A stretch of 64,000 nt of DNA, taken from Cannabis sativa. Its lineage: Eukaryota > Streptophyta > Magnoliopsida > Rosales > Cannabaceae. The notes beneath the pieces are model-generated. The model was not told the origin of the DNA. It saw nothing but the letters and a program-made list of their open reading frames with translations, and ran no database searches. Numbering within the stretch: the stretch's first letter is position 1; each line of letters begins with the position of its first letter. The stretch spans positions 34,445,396-34,509,395 of the forward strand of contig NC_083603.1 of NCBI RefSeq assembly GCF_029168945.1. The letters run 5' to 3'. The translations under genes were made by a program, and so were the position numbers. Positions 1 through 12,353 of the stretch are shown piece by piece.

Positions 1-850
1 GGTGGGTTGACTAGATTAGTTGGGTTATTTGTATTCTTTGTGCCTTGATGCCCACTTAGGGATCACGGGGCTCATCATTATCGCGATTCCTTGGTGTTTG
101 GGATCGCGCCCTAAAAATTTCTTCGAGATGATCATAAAGATCACCTCTATGAACATGGTATCTCTCTCCTCCTCGTGTTTCGATAGAGCCTGACCTGGTA
201 TAAACACTAGGGGAGTGACTATTAGTAGAGGAAAAGTGAGATTCGACTTTGTTTACCTCAACTTGTGGCTGAGCTTGGCTTTGAGGGTTTTTACATTAAG
301 GGTCTTCCTCTTGTGGTCTCTCTTCTCCAGTACGACCATTGTTAGCTGTGACCGATTTCGTATTTTGCATGGAATTATGTAAGGGCTGGTTCAAATCGAG
401 ACCCTCTTGTTCATTCCCTTGTTCCATGCAAATACGATTATTGTTAAGACATTCGTTTTGTCGTCTATTCGTGGTAGTTAACTGAGGGTTTCCCGAATGC
501 GTGTTTGGGACTCGGGGTGGACGTCAGGTCCTAACTCTCCCATCAATTTCGGCCTGCAATGCCCGCATTTGTTCTTACATGACCGTATATTGGGCCGTTG
601 TGCGATGGACAAATCCTTCAGAAGTTACGGCCTGTGTAATAGGCAGGAAATGGCCTATAGTGGCGGCTGATATCGATGTTTCTCCTACATGGCCAACATT
701 TTCTGGAAACAAATTGAGAGGAGTGACATTGGTTCCTCCCGCACCTCCATTAATTGTGTCAGTCGGATTAGCTCCATCACCCCGGAGTGGAACAGTCATT
801 GTTCCGACATTGAAAGATCCAATATTTCCATTTTTTTGGTTCCCAACCAT
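1..850 (-). pseudogene. gag: Tat-type Ty3/gypsy gag, N-terminal part, decayed
   Basis: Gag would form the retrotransposon capsid in the cytoplasm. The minus-strand ATG at 850 follows the primer binding site and 5' LTR by about 30 bases, which fixes the start. One reading frame can be followed from there to the window edge without a frameshift, but it carries five in-frame stops, the first at about 575. Readable parts include MVGNQKNGNIGSF at the start and DLYDHLEEIFRARSQ near the edge. No capsid core or zinc knuckle is reached before the window ends. The position directly behind a TGGCGCC-type primer site is what identifies it; sequence similarity to gag alone would be weak. Confidence 0.6.
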
Positions 851-881
851 CTTGATTTTCCTCCAAAATCAATAGTTAATT

Positions 882-900
882 TCCCACATATGGCGCCAAA
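882..900 (-). other. Primer binding site of the Tat-type element
   Basis: On the minus strand the LTR end ...CTGACAACA is followed at once by TTTGGCGCCATATGTGGGA. This resembles the TGGCGCC...GTGGGA primer sites that follow the 5' LTR in many plant Ty3/gypsy elements. It shows the neighbouring LTR is the 5' LTR and that the element runs leftwards out of the window. Confidence 0.75.
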
Positions 901-1766
901 TGTTGTCAGAGGAATTTGGACAATACCAAGTAAAATAAAGATTCAATATTTAATTAGAAAATAACGAGTACTCAACCTAGAACGGCGAGTACATAAATGA
1001 AGCTACGCAGACAAATTGAAAAGTAATGAAAATAATGAACATAAGTAAGTATAGTAGTTCAGTCAGATCACGGTCTACTTAGTCCACTATTGCAAGGATT
1101 TCTGTCTTGTTCTATTCATATCAGATCACTCCTTTATATACAAAGCAAGTGTCTCTTTAGTTACACAAAACTTGATTGATTATAGAATCATTTTACATTA
1201 AATATTAACATTAAATTGAAATTAATGTAAATAGAATAAATGAAGAATAATTTAAATCCAATTCACTAAATATAGCAATGTATGGGACTTCCATAGTGTA
1301 AGTTGCCTATTTATTCACTCACACAAGCTCGCACGCTCAAATTAAAACGAGACTAGTAGACGTCTTACTTAGGTATTTGCATCCTAATCGAGTCGCGTAT
1401 GTGGATACCTTCTCAGCGTCGATGATCGAGGACATGCGAGTTCCTTATGGAGTCATTGAGCATGCGAGGTCATTCGGACCAACTCGCTATGTAAAGAATC
1501 GATCTTTATTGAGTCACAGAAGAAGTCTTCATAGTTATCGTATATACCTCAGTATATGCGCGACTTGTATAATTCCTTCTGGGTCGTGCATTAAGCAAGG
1601 GGTAATAATGTGACAAGACTATGTCACAGTCACATCATCTCACTAAGTTTGGTTCACGCAAGGTTTATTCTCGAGAAGTCCCTTCTTGATAGCTCATGTG
1701 AGTCCACGTGTCATTCTTACAGAAGCCTGGTCTCGAGTTTCTAGGTGAAAAATTCGTACTATAACA
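901..1766 (-). repeat. 5' LTR of minus-strand Tat-type gypsy element
   Basis: An 866-bp LTR bounded by TGTTG at 901 and ACA at 1766 on the plus strand, so TGTTATAGTACG...CTGACAACA in its own direction. A TATA box (TATATAAAGG on the minus strand, about 1131-1141) lies in the interior, as expected of an LTR promoter reading leftwards into gag. The 3' LTR is outside the window, so no target duplication can be checked. Confidence 0.75.
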
Positions 1767-2486
1767 ATAATATTGATGAGTTATTCTTAATCAGATTCTG
1801 AGATGTATAAGTCACTTCGGAGGCAGTGGGGATAGATGGATCACACTAGGCCCTCACCTAATAGATCTTTTATTTTTATTTTTTTTGGAATTTTACAAAA
1901 ATACTTATTTTTCTTTAATGATGCTTTTTTTTTTAACATTTTTATTTTATCAAGTTTTCCAAAATATTATGTTAAATTTTTAAAATTACAAAAATATTGT
2001 GTTTTACTAAAATAAGAAAAATAACTTAAAAACAACTAAGACAACGAAAAAAATAATTGGTGAATAACTTAACTAATAACATAAAAAATATAAAAAATAA
2101 AAAGATAGCTAACAAGCAACAGAAAAATAACAAAATATTGACTTAATTACAATTTGCAAAATATTATCAACTCCTCAATATGTTTTTGTAGTATGGTTTT
2201 TTTTTAATTAGTTTTATCAACTTGATTTATCTTTTTGTACTATTAAATTATTTTTTTTATATATAGAATTTATTGTTACAACTTCATACTTACAACTTTT
2301 TATTTTTTTCTTTTTCTTTTTGAGTTAGTAATAGTTAAAATGATAATTTATTCCTTACAAGTTAAAAAAATAAATCTATTAATAATAGAAAAAATTAAAT
2401 CATATAATTTTAAAATTTGATATATAATATAATGGGTAATATATAATTAATCTTCAAGAAAAATTATATAACTAATATGTCATTAT
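1767..2486. other. AT-rich spacer, no gene seen
   Basis: About 720 bases of very AT-rich sequence with A and T runs between two retrotransposons. There is no open frame of note and no terminal repeats recognised. A short stretch at 2455-2475 resembles sequence just after the copia 3' LTR (12354-12370), but too loosely to call a target duplication. Confidence 0.5.
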
Positions 2487-4396
2487 TGTTGGGTTTTGTG
2501 CCCTAAATAAAATTCATTTCAATATAATCAGATTTACTTATTAATAAAGATCAGAAATAACATTTTATGTTGCATGGTTCACATGATTTATTTCATCATT
2601 ATATGTATATAATGTATCAATTTTTTTTAAGTGCAGAACATATGAGTTTGTTAAAGATTATAGTGTTTTCAGCACAGTGGAATATAATCTTAAGTATATG
2701 TTCAAAAGTTTATTCCCTGATTTGTCAGAACACTGGATTTAGACTGACATGGTATAATCAGCGATAGGTATTCTTACACCTTGGAAAAATATTATGTCCT
2801 TTCCAGGACATTGGCAAAGTTTACTAGTATCGGATGTATGGTGTATACATCGGAAGGGACCGATTTTGAACTTTGATTAGATATATTAAAACTTACCGTA
2901 ATATCTACTCAATTCAATATCACATGTTGATCCTAGATCAAATCATGTTAATCCTGATATGGTTAGGTTCAATCTCAAGAGTGTTATCCGTGTTCTTTGA
3001 TTTGTTAGTTAAGCCTACTTTTGGGTCAGGGTGATACGTACATTTTGGGAACACGGTAATGCAATTGAGTGGGAGCGCTAACATAAATATGGAATCTATA
3101 GCTTCTATCTGGCAAATAGAAAGTAAAGGATGATTTCTTTCGAGCTTAACCAAACGAAAATAAATGGTGGAGATCTCATTTCACTTAGCTGAAATATCAT
3201 TTATACAGGGTTAAGTGTTTTAAGGATAACATACATTGTAGGGTGTTACGGTAATTTAATCCCTTTACAGTGTTTATCATCTATATAGAGGATCATTGAT
3301 CATATTAGGGTTATAACAATGGATAACTAATGACGTGTCTATATCATGGAATATATAGAGCGTTCTATATGACTGAGAGTGCAATTCCAAGTTCTAAGTG
3401 TTGATTCAATGAGGAATTAATAAGTTAGGGAATTTACTTGGTAAATTCGGTTCAACTTATTGGAAGCTCGGTTATATAGACCCATGGTCCCCATACTAGT
3501 TGAGACCATACTGCTTGTAAGACTCAGTTAATTGATTTTAATTAATCAATTATAATTCTAAAAGTTAGACTATGTCTACTTTATAAATTCTCACTTAGTA
3601 AGGATGAAATCGTAAATAAAAGGGTTTCTAGGTTTAATTATTAATTAAGAGACTTTGTATGTCTAATTAATAATTATTTTAAATAAAAATATTATTTAAT
3701 AATCTATTTTAGTTATTAAATAATTAGTTTTGGCATTGAAATGATTAGAATTGGAAAAATGGCATTTTTGGAGAAATAGAAATAAAATTGAGGAAACTGC
3801 AAAATCCAAGTGAGACCCATTTCACCCTATGGCCGGCCACCTCTTTGTGTGTTTCCCAATTATTATTTTCAATTTTAATTGCCATGTAATTGCTAATCAA
3901 AGCCTAGCAATAATAGGAAAGTGGTGGATCACACTAAATAAGGCAGTTAATCAATTACACAGTAAAAGAGAAAACTGCTTATTTGGAAAGTTGTGCTCTC
4001 CCTTTTCCCTATATATAGCAGCCCTTGTTCTCTTCTCTTAATGCTTCAGAACACGCGAATTCAAGAGAGAAAAGAGAGAGAAAATTTCGAAATCCTTGTG
4101 AGATGAGTAGTGCCCACACACATCAAGTGGTACCTCAATCATAGTATGTAAGACTATGGAAATTCTGCATCAAAGAAGGAGAAAAGAAGATCCAGGTTCA
4201 GATCTTGGTGATGCTCTGCTACAGAAAGGAATCAAGGGCTAGAGATCTGAACAGAAGGAGTCATATTATTCCGCTGCACCCACTGTAAGGTTTTCTAACT
4301 TTATATGTGTTTATTTTCATTGTTTTAGAATTCATATTAGGTTGTTAATCCAATATACATGATAGTAAATAGATCCTGGTAAAATAATTTCCAACA
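2487..4396 (+). repeat. 5' LTR of copia element
   Basis: Starts TGTTGGGTTTTGTGCCC and ends ATTTCCAACA, a 1910-bp LTR. It matches 10450-12353 along its length with scattered substitutions (about nine in the first 160 bases by eye) and almost no length change. A TATA box CTATATATAGC lies at about 4009-4019, with the presumed transcript start near 4040. The minus-strand element at 20-30 kb carries LTRs of the same broad family. Confidence 0.93.
4008..4019 (+). promoter_or_regulatory. LTR TATA box
   Basis: CTATATATAGC preceded by a pyrimidine-rich stretch (CTCTCCCTTTTCC), about 380 bases before the LTR end. It is repeated in the 3' LTR at about 11971-11981. The position suits the U3/R boundary of a plant copia LTR; activity is inferred only. 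Confidence 0.6.
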
Positions 4397-4398
4397 AC

Positions 4399-4410
4399 TG
4401 GTATCAGAGC
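4399..4410 (+). other. Primer binding site (initiator Met tRNA)
   Basis: TGGTATCAGAGC, the standard complement of the plant initiator methionine tRNA 3' end, two bases after the LTR end. This defines 2487-4396 as the 5' LTR. Confidence 0.95.
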
Positions 4411-7400
4411 CATGGTAATGATTTACTTTCATGTAATATGAATTAAAACGATGATTGATATATTTTTGTGTTGATTGGATGGTTTCATGTTGGTTTATTT
4501 GCTTATGTGATGAATGTTAATGTTGTACGAAATTTTTCCATGAAAAATATTTTTTCTATTTTTTAAAATATTTTATTTGGATTCCTTGTGAAAAATTAAG
4601 CAATTTTGTTTTTTTTACGGAAATCGATTCCGATAAAAATTGAGAAAGTTATGAATTTTGGAAAATCGGGATTTCGGGTATGCATGGGTGCTCAATCGCG
4701 CCGCGTGACATGTCCGAGTGCACCCTGCCAGCGCCCACGAGTCTCGCCCAAGGAACCCTGCAGCCCGCCGAGGTTTCTCGGCAGATGGGGCTGCATCCCT
4801 TCGATCCGCGCGCGCAAGAAGGCTGCACGCACGCCCATTCCTGGGCAGTTTCCCAAAAAGTTGCGATTTTTGGGGTTTTTCCCCAAAAATCCAATTTTTT
4901 CATGGGATTGTTTCCCAAAATTCATTTTTCCTTTTTTTAAATATTTCTAAATTGAAATGTTTCCAATTTTAAATATTTTCAATTTGGAATTTTTCCAATT
5001 TTTAAATATTTCTATTTTGCAACGTTTCCAATTTTAAATATTTCCTATTATGGTCAGATTTAAAAATTTGTTAACTTCTTTAATATTTATTTATTATTTA
5101 ATTATAAGATTAGATATTTTGATATTTAAGATATTTTAAATTAAAAGATAACTTTGTCTTTTTATTTAAAATATTATATTAAAATTATCTTATATGACAA
5201 ATTAAATAATTAATAAATTTGAAATTAACATAGATATTTTTATAGATATACTTACCATAATGTTTTTTTCAAATTCAAAAATTTATTATTTTGTTAAATA
5301 TTTAATTATTTATAAATTATAAGTTTAAAAATGATATTTTTTTTCTATATATATCATTTTTTTCCTTATTAGAAACTTATAAATCATATCTTAAATATTT
5401 AAATAATATAGATATTTTTGTAGAGATTTGAATATTGCTTAATTTGAGATATTTTGACATATAATTATGGTAATTATCATTCATTTATTAATTTATTCCT
5501 AAAATAATAATTATCTAACCAAATCTATTTTAAAATTGGTTTATTTTATTAAATTATAAGATCTGAAAGTGATATTGAAGATTCTTTCTTTTCAAATCAT
5601 TGATCTTATTAGATATTTAATTTAATTTGATTCAAATAAACCTAGATATTTTAAAATTAGTTTCCTTTATTTGGTTAGTTTGAGAATAATAATTTAATTA
5701 TATTAATATCTTATTTCACATCTGTTACATGGACAATGTTTGTTTATTTTATATTGTTTATTCAAAAACTTTTTTAACAAACCTATTATTTATTTGATCT
5801 AAATTGCTATGATTAACTTGTTGACAGATCCAATGATCTGATTTTAATCATAGTCCAATTGACGATAGATCTTATAAATAATTTGTAACAGGTAAATTTT
5901 GTAATTCTTTCATCTGTGTAAACCTAGTAACATGATGGGCCCATCCAAATCATTTGACCTGTGTGAGCCTATATGTTTGCTATTGGGCTTAGATGCATAT
6001 AGGAAGCTCATTTAAGTTTTTACTAAGTAAATGGACTAGGTTGCTAAAATAAATTTTGACTTAAGGAAATTTATTTAGGTCCAATTACATTTGGGCTTAT
6101 TCAATGAATAACAATTATTTATTTAAAGGTTAAATTCCTCTCTTTTGGACCTTGTGTGAGAGTTGGGGGGCAAATAGAAGTGGGTACGACATACTGAACC
6201 CAGCTCCCCCTCACATGAACTACCCCAATTGTGAAGGCCCATTTGCCTTATTTAAATAATTGTATTAGGTTAATTATATTAGTCTAACCTAATTAAAATT
6301 GAATTAGCAACATAATTAACTTTTAAAATATATGAAATTTATTTTTCATGTAATATTTTAAAGTTAATTTTTAGAAAAAACACTTAGTTAATGATATATA
6401 TTCTAGATAGTTATTTTTAGTACTAATTATTATTTCTAATATTAATTAGGGAAATATCATAGATTGTGAAATTAATTGTTTCATAATTAATTTTGGTACA
6501 ATCTAAGTTTAGTATATTTTCCTAGTATTAAACTAGAATTAATAATTAAGTTTCCTCTATACTTAATTATTTATTTCTTGAATTTAATACATTTAATTAA
6601 ATTGAAAATTTCAATATCTAAGTTGATTTTCATCATGATACTTAAATATTGTTATTTTCATGTTATTTAATTAAAGTTAAAAATTGTCTTAAGTTTGGAA
6701 TCTTATTTCAGAATAACTTAAAGCTGAATAATTTTCAAAATATATTTTATTTTAGTTTATTAATCATTTCCCAAAATTTCGAAATTGCATCACTTTGATG
6801 CAGAAATTTCAAATTTTATTTGAAAAATAGATTAAAGTTGAAAATTTATTTTGGACCAACTTAAATCAATGATTTTTTCATTTAATGATTAATTAAAATA
6901 AATGAACTAAAATATATAATAATTAGAAATTGAATTAATTAGTCTATGAAAGTCTAGATAGATATTATCTGTTTTGCTTGAAGTATTTTTATAGTGTATT
7001 TAATTAAATAGAAAATTAATATTTAAGTTGATTTTTTAATCATGATACTTAAATATTTGAAATTTTTCTTAGATATTTAATTAAATAGGAAAATTATATT
7101 TTTTGTTGAAAATTAATTTTTTATTAATTTTGGGCCAACATAAAATTAGAGTAATTTTCCAGGATTTATTTTTATTTTATTTTAAAAGCATTTTCAAAAG
7201 TAGTATTGTTATACACTTAATTTTTCGAAATGCAATATATATTTATAGAAAATTAAATTTGAAGTTGTAAATTAATTTAAATTAATTTTGAAACAACTTA
7301 AATTGAACAATTTTCTAAATATTTATGGAAATTATTACTAATATGGAAATAATTCATATTATTTTCATATCCATCTAAGTATAATTTATAAATATTAAAT

Positions 7401-8700
7401 TAAAATTTATATTTAGAATTTTTCATTCTAAATTGGAAATTTTAATTAAATAAATATATATTTAAAATAAATTGATTAAAATAAATATTAGAAGAAAATA
7501 CAACCTTCATTAAAATAATGAGCTTTATTATAAGGATATTCGATCTCCATTGGTTGTTTTACATAGCTATTGTTTTAGTGAGTAATCCTCCATAATGGAG
7601 GAACGTTCATTAGCAAGTTAGCACCGTTTAATCTCGACAGATAAGTAATCTTGTAAGTTTTTTATATAGTTTTGATCACCCTAATGGTGGCAGCTGTATA
7701 AGACTTGCAAGAATATGAAACAATGGTGGAAGCTCATAAGATAGAATAGCCTTGACTCTCGCCTAAACGGGACAACGCGGATTCACATCTTGATCGAATA
7801 AAAGGTTGCTAGAATGTTGATCATTTTAGATGAGCTGACAACTCTATTCAATGGATGATAGCTTTGACTCTCGCCTAAACGGGACACTGATATCAGTTTG
7901 TTGAAAACCTTGGAAATTATTTAGAATTGTATGTTTTGTTATTTTCACTTGTCATTCCTACTTGCTATATGCTTCATAATTTCTGAATTGTGTATGAATT
8001 TGTATTGAACCATGTTATTTTCTGTTATTAAATCGTAGTTTAATTTCGAATCTTCATTGTTGGTCTAACTTGGCTTGTTTTTCTAATGAGATAAATCCCT
8101 AATGGATTTTCACCATTAGACTAACATAATAGTGTTAGATCTCGAAAGATAAATATTGTATATGCAACATTTAGTTGTTCATCAATTGATGACACCTTAG
8201 ACTAGTATTTTACAATATGAAACAAGAAGATTGTATAAATAAGATTACTTTGACTCTCGCTAATCGAAGCATCGTTGGATTCTTATTTAAAACGAAATTA
8301 TCCTAATTCCTCTTAGCTTATTCATTTCGAATCAGCTTAATAACATATCATTGGATGAATGGTCTATAAATCATTTCACGTCATTTTCCCTTGAGAAATT
8401 AAATGACGTATATTATTATATTCCTGAAATTCTATCCCAAAATGATATAAATTCTCAATCTTAGAAATCTCCTACTTGTATAGGCAAATCATAGAGTTAG
8501 ATTAGTAGTGGTGGTCCAAGAAAGAATTACTAATTATACAGTTACACTTTCACAAGTGTTTAATAACCATTTTCTTTCAATGGATTTAAACTGTATGAGT
8601 TTAGTATTCTGTGACCAGAATCCACTTGCACTATTCTAAGAACTCTTTGATGTAACTAAACTTAAGTCATCAAAAGATTCAACCACATATTTTATAAATC
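4411..8700 (+). other. Very long copia leader: GC-rich block, AT-rich repeats, conserved motifs
   Basis: No coding sequence is recognisable for about 4.3 kb after the primer site. A GC-rich block at 4660-4860 contains small hairpins (for example GCCGAG-GTTT-CTCGGC at about 4764-4779). From 4900 to 7500 the DNA is extremely AT-rich and shows diverged repeats built around a TTAAGTTGATTTT...CATGATACTTAAATATT theme (about 6610 and 7018). A conserved hairpin lies at 6155-6215. Two copies of CTCTCGCCTAAACGGGACA lie at 7756-7774 and 7868-7886, with a degraded third at 8254. The element at 20-30 kb has the same order of features. Confidence 0.7.
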
Positions 8701-8973
8701 TATGGCATTTGTATCTTGTTCATAGTGGTTTTGACAAGATCATTCTCTGCAAAGAGTTAAGATGCCTATATCCACTGAAATTAAGTTCATCTCATTTGCA
8801 GATGGATGTACATTCAGGGGTAGATATGAGTTTTTGTTGTATTCTCAAAACGATCACTCTAGATTTTACCTTATGCAAAAGAAATTTGAAATGTTTGAAA
8901 AATTTCATGAATTTCTAGCAATGGTGAAGGTAAGTGGTTAAAGATCTTACGAACTGATAGGGGTGGAGAAAAA
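8701..8973 (+). pseudogene. pol: Copia pre-integrase and integrase remnant
   Basis: The opening can be read as LWHLYLVHSGFDKI, the decayed form of the LWHLRLGH pre-integrase motif. Further on come YLMQKKFEMFEKFHEF and, after a small frame change, KILRTDRGGE, the integrase stretch in which the second catalytic Asp sits. The first catalytic Asp region (DDYSRF in intact relatives) is scrambled between them. Several frameshifts and stops make it non-functional. This is the best evidence that the element belongs to Ty1/copia. Confidence 0.8.
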
Positions 8974-10438
8974 GTTAGTTGATATGCAGTTCAAAGATCA
9001 TTAATTTGATTTTGAATTATATCCAAACTTACCTCCCCAGAAATTCGAGTTGCATATTGATGATTAGTTACTAGTCGTTGCCTAAATCCTTCTATGGTAA
9101 TATAATTTCAGAATGATGCAATGGTTGTATACTTAATGTAAATCATTACTAGATTCATGGATGACCTAATTGAAATCTTAAGAAAAGCTAGAACTGCTAA
9201 CCCTGGTTTGCATGTTTGTTAGCTATTCTAAGTGATTAGGGGTGGAGCATCCCATAGTCATTAGATAAGAAAGTGTTTGTTTAAACAAATACTACTTTTC
9301 TAAGAAAATGACTAAGTCTGAAAATAAAGTAGCAAATAAAGGAGATAATTTTTTCTTGATTCCATAAGTGTTCCATCATCTTATTCGTTACAAGATGATC
9401 CCACTGCCTCTGTTGTCTTAACACAACCGAAGAGGTCAATACCATTTAGTTTTCTTAGACATAATTCACGGTACCTTGTCGTAGTGGGAGAGTTTCAAGG
9501 AACTTTACCTTCTTAGGACTTGGAAGACACTAGTGATTAAAATCCATTGTGAGTTTAAACAAGTAATGGATTGTCAAGATAAGAAACTAAGAAGAAAGAC
9601 AATAGAACTACGGTTTGATCCATTCACATGGAGTAACCTAAAGTTTTCTGTTACAAGGACATGAAAGGAAATTTTTGTTCATAAGTCTATTCAATGGACT
9701 TAACAAAACTTCCTCTTCCTAGTATTGTAGGTTTGAGTTTATCTAAACCTATGGCTTGTGGTATACCTGGTAATTACTTACTCTAATGCAAGCAGTAAGA
9801 TGCTGAAGTATTTTATTTCCAATGGAAATCTATAGAAGCTTCACAACTTCTTAGATATAGATTTTGTTTATCTAAGGAAAAGTCTCAACTATTCCAGAGA
9901 AGATAAAGCCATGGAAGAATTTCTTAAATGAAAAGTGAGAGGTCTCAGATAGTCTCAACTACACCACATCAGATTTCGAGACTTGCCTTTGTGCAAGAAA
10001 GTCTGCTGATGAGATGGTGATTACTTTGGGGGTGGAGTAGTGATTTTGGAGAAGTGTAAACACGTATCTGAAATCTCTTAGTCTACCAGAAAGAGACAGA
10101 ATGTTAAAGTTGCAGGAAAGGTACTTATTCAGTCTAAGGAAAGTTCTATACATTTGTGGCATTGTTCCAACTTGCCTTAACTACTAGGGTTACTTCCTGA
10201 ATAACCAAAGAGTAGTTGCCAAAAGTATAGAATCCAATATCCCAAGAGAGTAGACATATAGAGAGGAATTTCACATTATCAAGGATTTTGTGATTAAGGA
10301 AGAGTAATGGTGGAGAAGAGGTTGTGTTTAATTCAACCTGTCAGATCCTATTACGAGGAGTTTACTACTATTACACTTGATTGGTATATCAAGGTGTTAA
10401 TGATTACTTGAAATGCACATTTTGTTTTATATTAGTGC
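8974..10438 (+). pseudogene. pol: Decayed copia RT-RNase H region
   Basis: Intact copia relatives carry reverse transcriptase and RNase H here. Only the end is recognisable: at about 10236-10330 one frame reads HIE...FHIIKDFVIKEE after one correction, the typical RNase H terminal stretch of copia elements. The rest is interrupted in all frames. GGGGTGGAG-type words recur along the region, and similar words appear in reverse at 22.5-23.5 kb in the second copia element. Confidence 0.55.
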
Positions 10439-10449
10439 AAGTGGGAGTT
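10437..10449 (+). other. Polypurine tract of copia element
   Basis: GCAAGTGGGAGTT lies directly before the TGTTGGG start of the 3' LTR. The same tract occurs in reverse at 22134-22146 in the second copia element. It primes plus-strand synthesis in LTR elements. Confidence 0.85.
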
Positions 10450-12353
10450 TGTTGGGTTTTGTACCCTAAATAAAACTCATTTCAATATAATCAGATTTAC
10501 TTATAAATAAAGATCAGAAATAACATTTTATGTTGCATGGTTCACATGATTTATTTCATGATTAAATGTATATATTGTACGATTTTTTTTAAGTCCAGAA
10601 CATATGAGTTTGTTAAAGATTATAGTGTTGTCAGCACAGTGGAATATAATCTTAAGTATATGTTCAAAAGTTTATTTCCTGATTTGTCAGAACACTGGAT
10701 TTAGACTGACATGGTATAATCAGCGATAGGTATTCTTACACCTTGGAAAAGTGTTATGTCCTTTCCAGGACATTGGCAAAGTTTACCAGTATCGGATGTA
10801 TGGAGTATACATCGGAAGGGACCGATATTGAACTTTGATTAGATATATTAAAACTTACCATAATATCTATTCAATTCAATATCACCTGTTGATCCTAGAT
10901 CAAATGATCTTAATCCTGATATGGTTAGGTTCAATCTCAAGAGTGTTATTCGTGTTCTTTGATTTGTTAGTTAAGCCTACTTTTGGGTCAGGGTGATACG
11001 TACATTTTGGGAACACGGTAATTCAATTGAGTGGGAGCGCTAACATAAATATGGAATCTATCGCTTCTATCTGACAAATAGAAAGTAAAGGATGATTTCC
11101 TTCGAGCTTAACCAAACGAAAATAAATGGTGGAGATCTCATTTCACTTAGCTGAAATATCATTTATACAGGGTTAAGTGTTTTAAGGATAAAACACATTG
11201 TAGGGTGTTACGGTAATTTAATCCCTTTACAGTGTAAATCATCTATATAGAGGATTATTGATTACATTAGGGTTATAACAATGGATAACTAATGACGTGT
11301 CTATATCATGGAAGATATAGAGCGTTCTATATGACTGAGAGTGCAATTCCAAGTTCTAAGTGTGGATTTGATGAGGAATTAATAAGTTAGGGAATTTACT
11401 TGGTAAATTCGGTTCAAGTTATTGGACGCTCTGTTATATAGACCCATGGTCCCCATACTAGTTGAGACTATACTGCTTGTAAGACTCAGTTAATTGATTT
11501 TAATTAATCAATTATAATTCTAAAAGTTAGACTATGTCTACTTTATGAATTCTCACTTAGTAAGGATAAAATCGTAAATAAAAGGGTTTCTAGGTTTAAT
11601 TATTAATTAAGAGACTTTGTATGTCTAATTAATAATTATTTTAAATAACAATATTATTTAATAATCTATTTTAGTTATTAAATAATTAGTTTTGGCATTG
11701 AAATGATTAGAATTAGAAAAATGGCATTTTTGGAGAAATAGAAATAAAATTGAGGAAACTGCAAAATCCAAGTGAGGCCCCTTTCACCCTATGGCCGGCC
11801 ACCTCTTTGTGTGTTTCCCAATTATTATTTTCAATTTTATTTGCCATGTAATTGCTAATCAAAGCCTAGCAATAATAGGAAAGTGGTGGATCACACTAAA
11901 TAAGGCAGTTAATCAATTACACAGTAAAAGAGGAAACTGCTTATTTGGAAAGTTGTGCTCTCCCTTTTCCCTATATATAGCAGCCCTTGTTCTCTTCTCT
12001 TAATGCTTCAGATCACACGAATTCAAGAGAGAAAAGAGAGAGAAAATATCGAAATCCTTGTGAGATGAGTAGTGCCCACACACATCAAGTGGTACCTCAA
12101 TCATAGTATGTAAGACTACGGAAATTCTCCCTCAAAGAAGGAGAAAAGAAGACCCAGGTTCAGATCTTGGTGATGCTCTGCTACAGAAAGGAATCAAGGG
12201 ATAGAGATCTGAACGGAAGGAGTCATATTATTCCGCTGCACCCACTGTAAGGTTTTCTAACTTTATATGTGTTTATTTTCATTGTTTTAGAATTCATATT
12301 AGGTTGTTAATCAAACATACATGATAGTAAATAGATCCTGGTAAAATAATTTC
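10450..12353 (+). repeat. 3' LTR of copia element, last bases missing
   Basis: Matches 2487-4391 throughout, including the TATA box and the adjacent small open frame. After AATTTC the sequence diverges into flanking AT-rich DNA, so the terminal CAACA has been lost or mutated. Confidence 0.92.

Larger units (their letters stand above)
2487..12353 (+). mobile_element. Ty1/copia LTR retrotransposon, full structure, coding region destroyed
   Basis: Two LTRs of about 1.9 kb (2487-4396 and 10450-12353) enclose 6.05 kb of internal sequence. An initiator-Met-type primer site follows the first LTR and a polypurine tract precedes the second. Copia assignment rests on decayed pieces of pre-integrase, integrase and RNase H in that order (8701-8973 and about 10236-10330). 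No gag frame survives. The leader before the coding part is about 3.6 kb, very long for copia. The right LTR lacks its last few bases (ends ...AATTTC instead of ...AATTTCCAACA), and no 5-bp target duplication is visible, so the right border was altered after insertion. Confidence 0.9.

Noticed and set aside
3829..4041. 70-codon frame repeated at 11791-12003
   Set aside because: Conserved only because it lies in both LTRs; ends at the TATA/R region and shows no domain.
4606..4972. Several overlapping frames on both strands in the GC-rich leader block
   Set aside because: All frames are open because the block is GC-rich. None resembles a known protein and the counterpart in the second copia element does not keep any of them.
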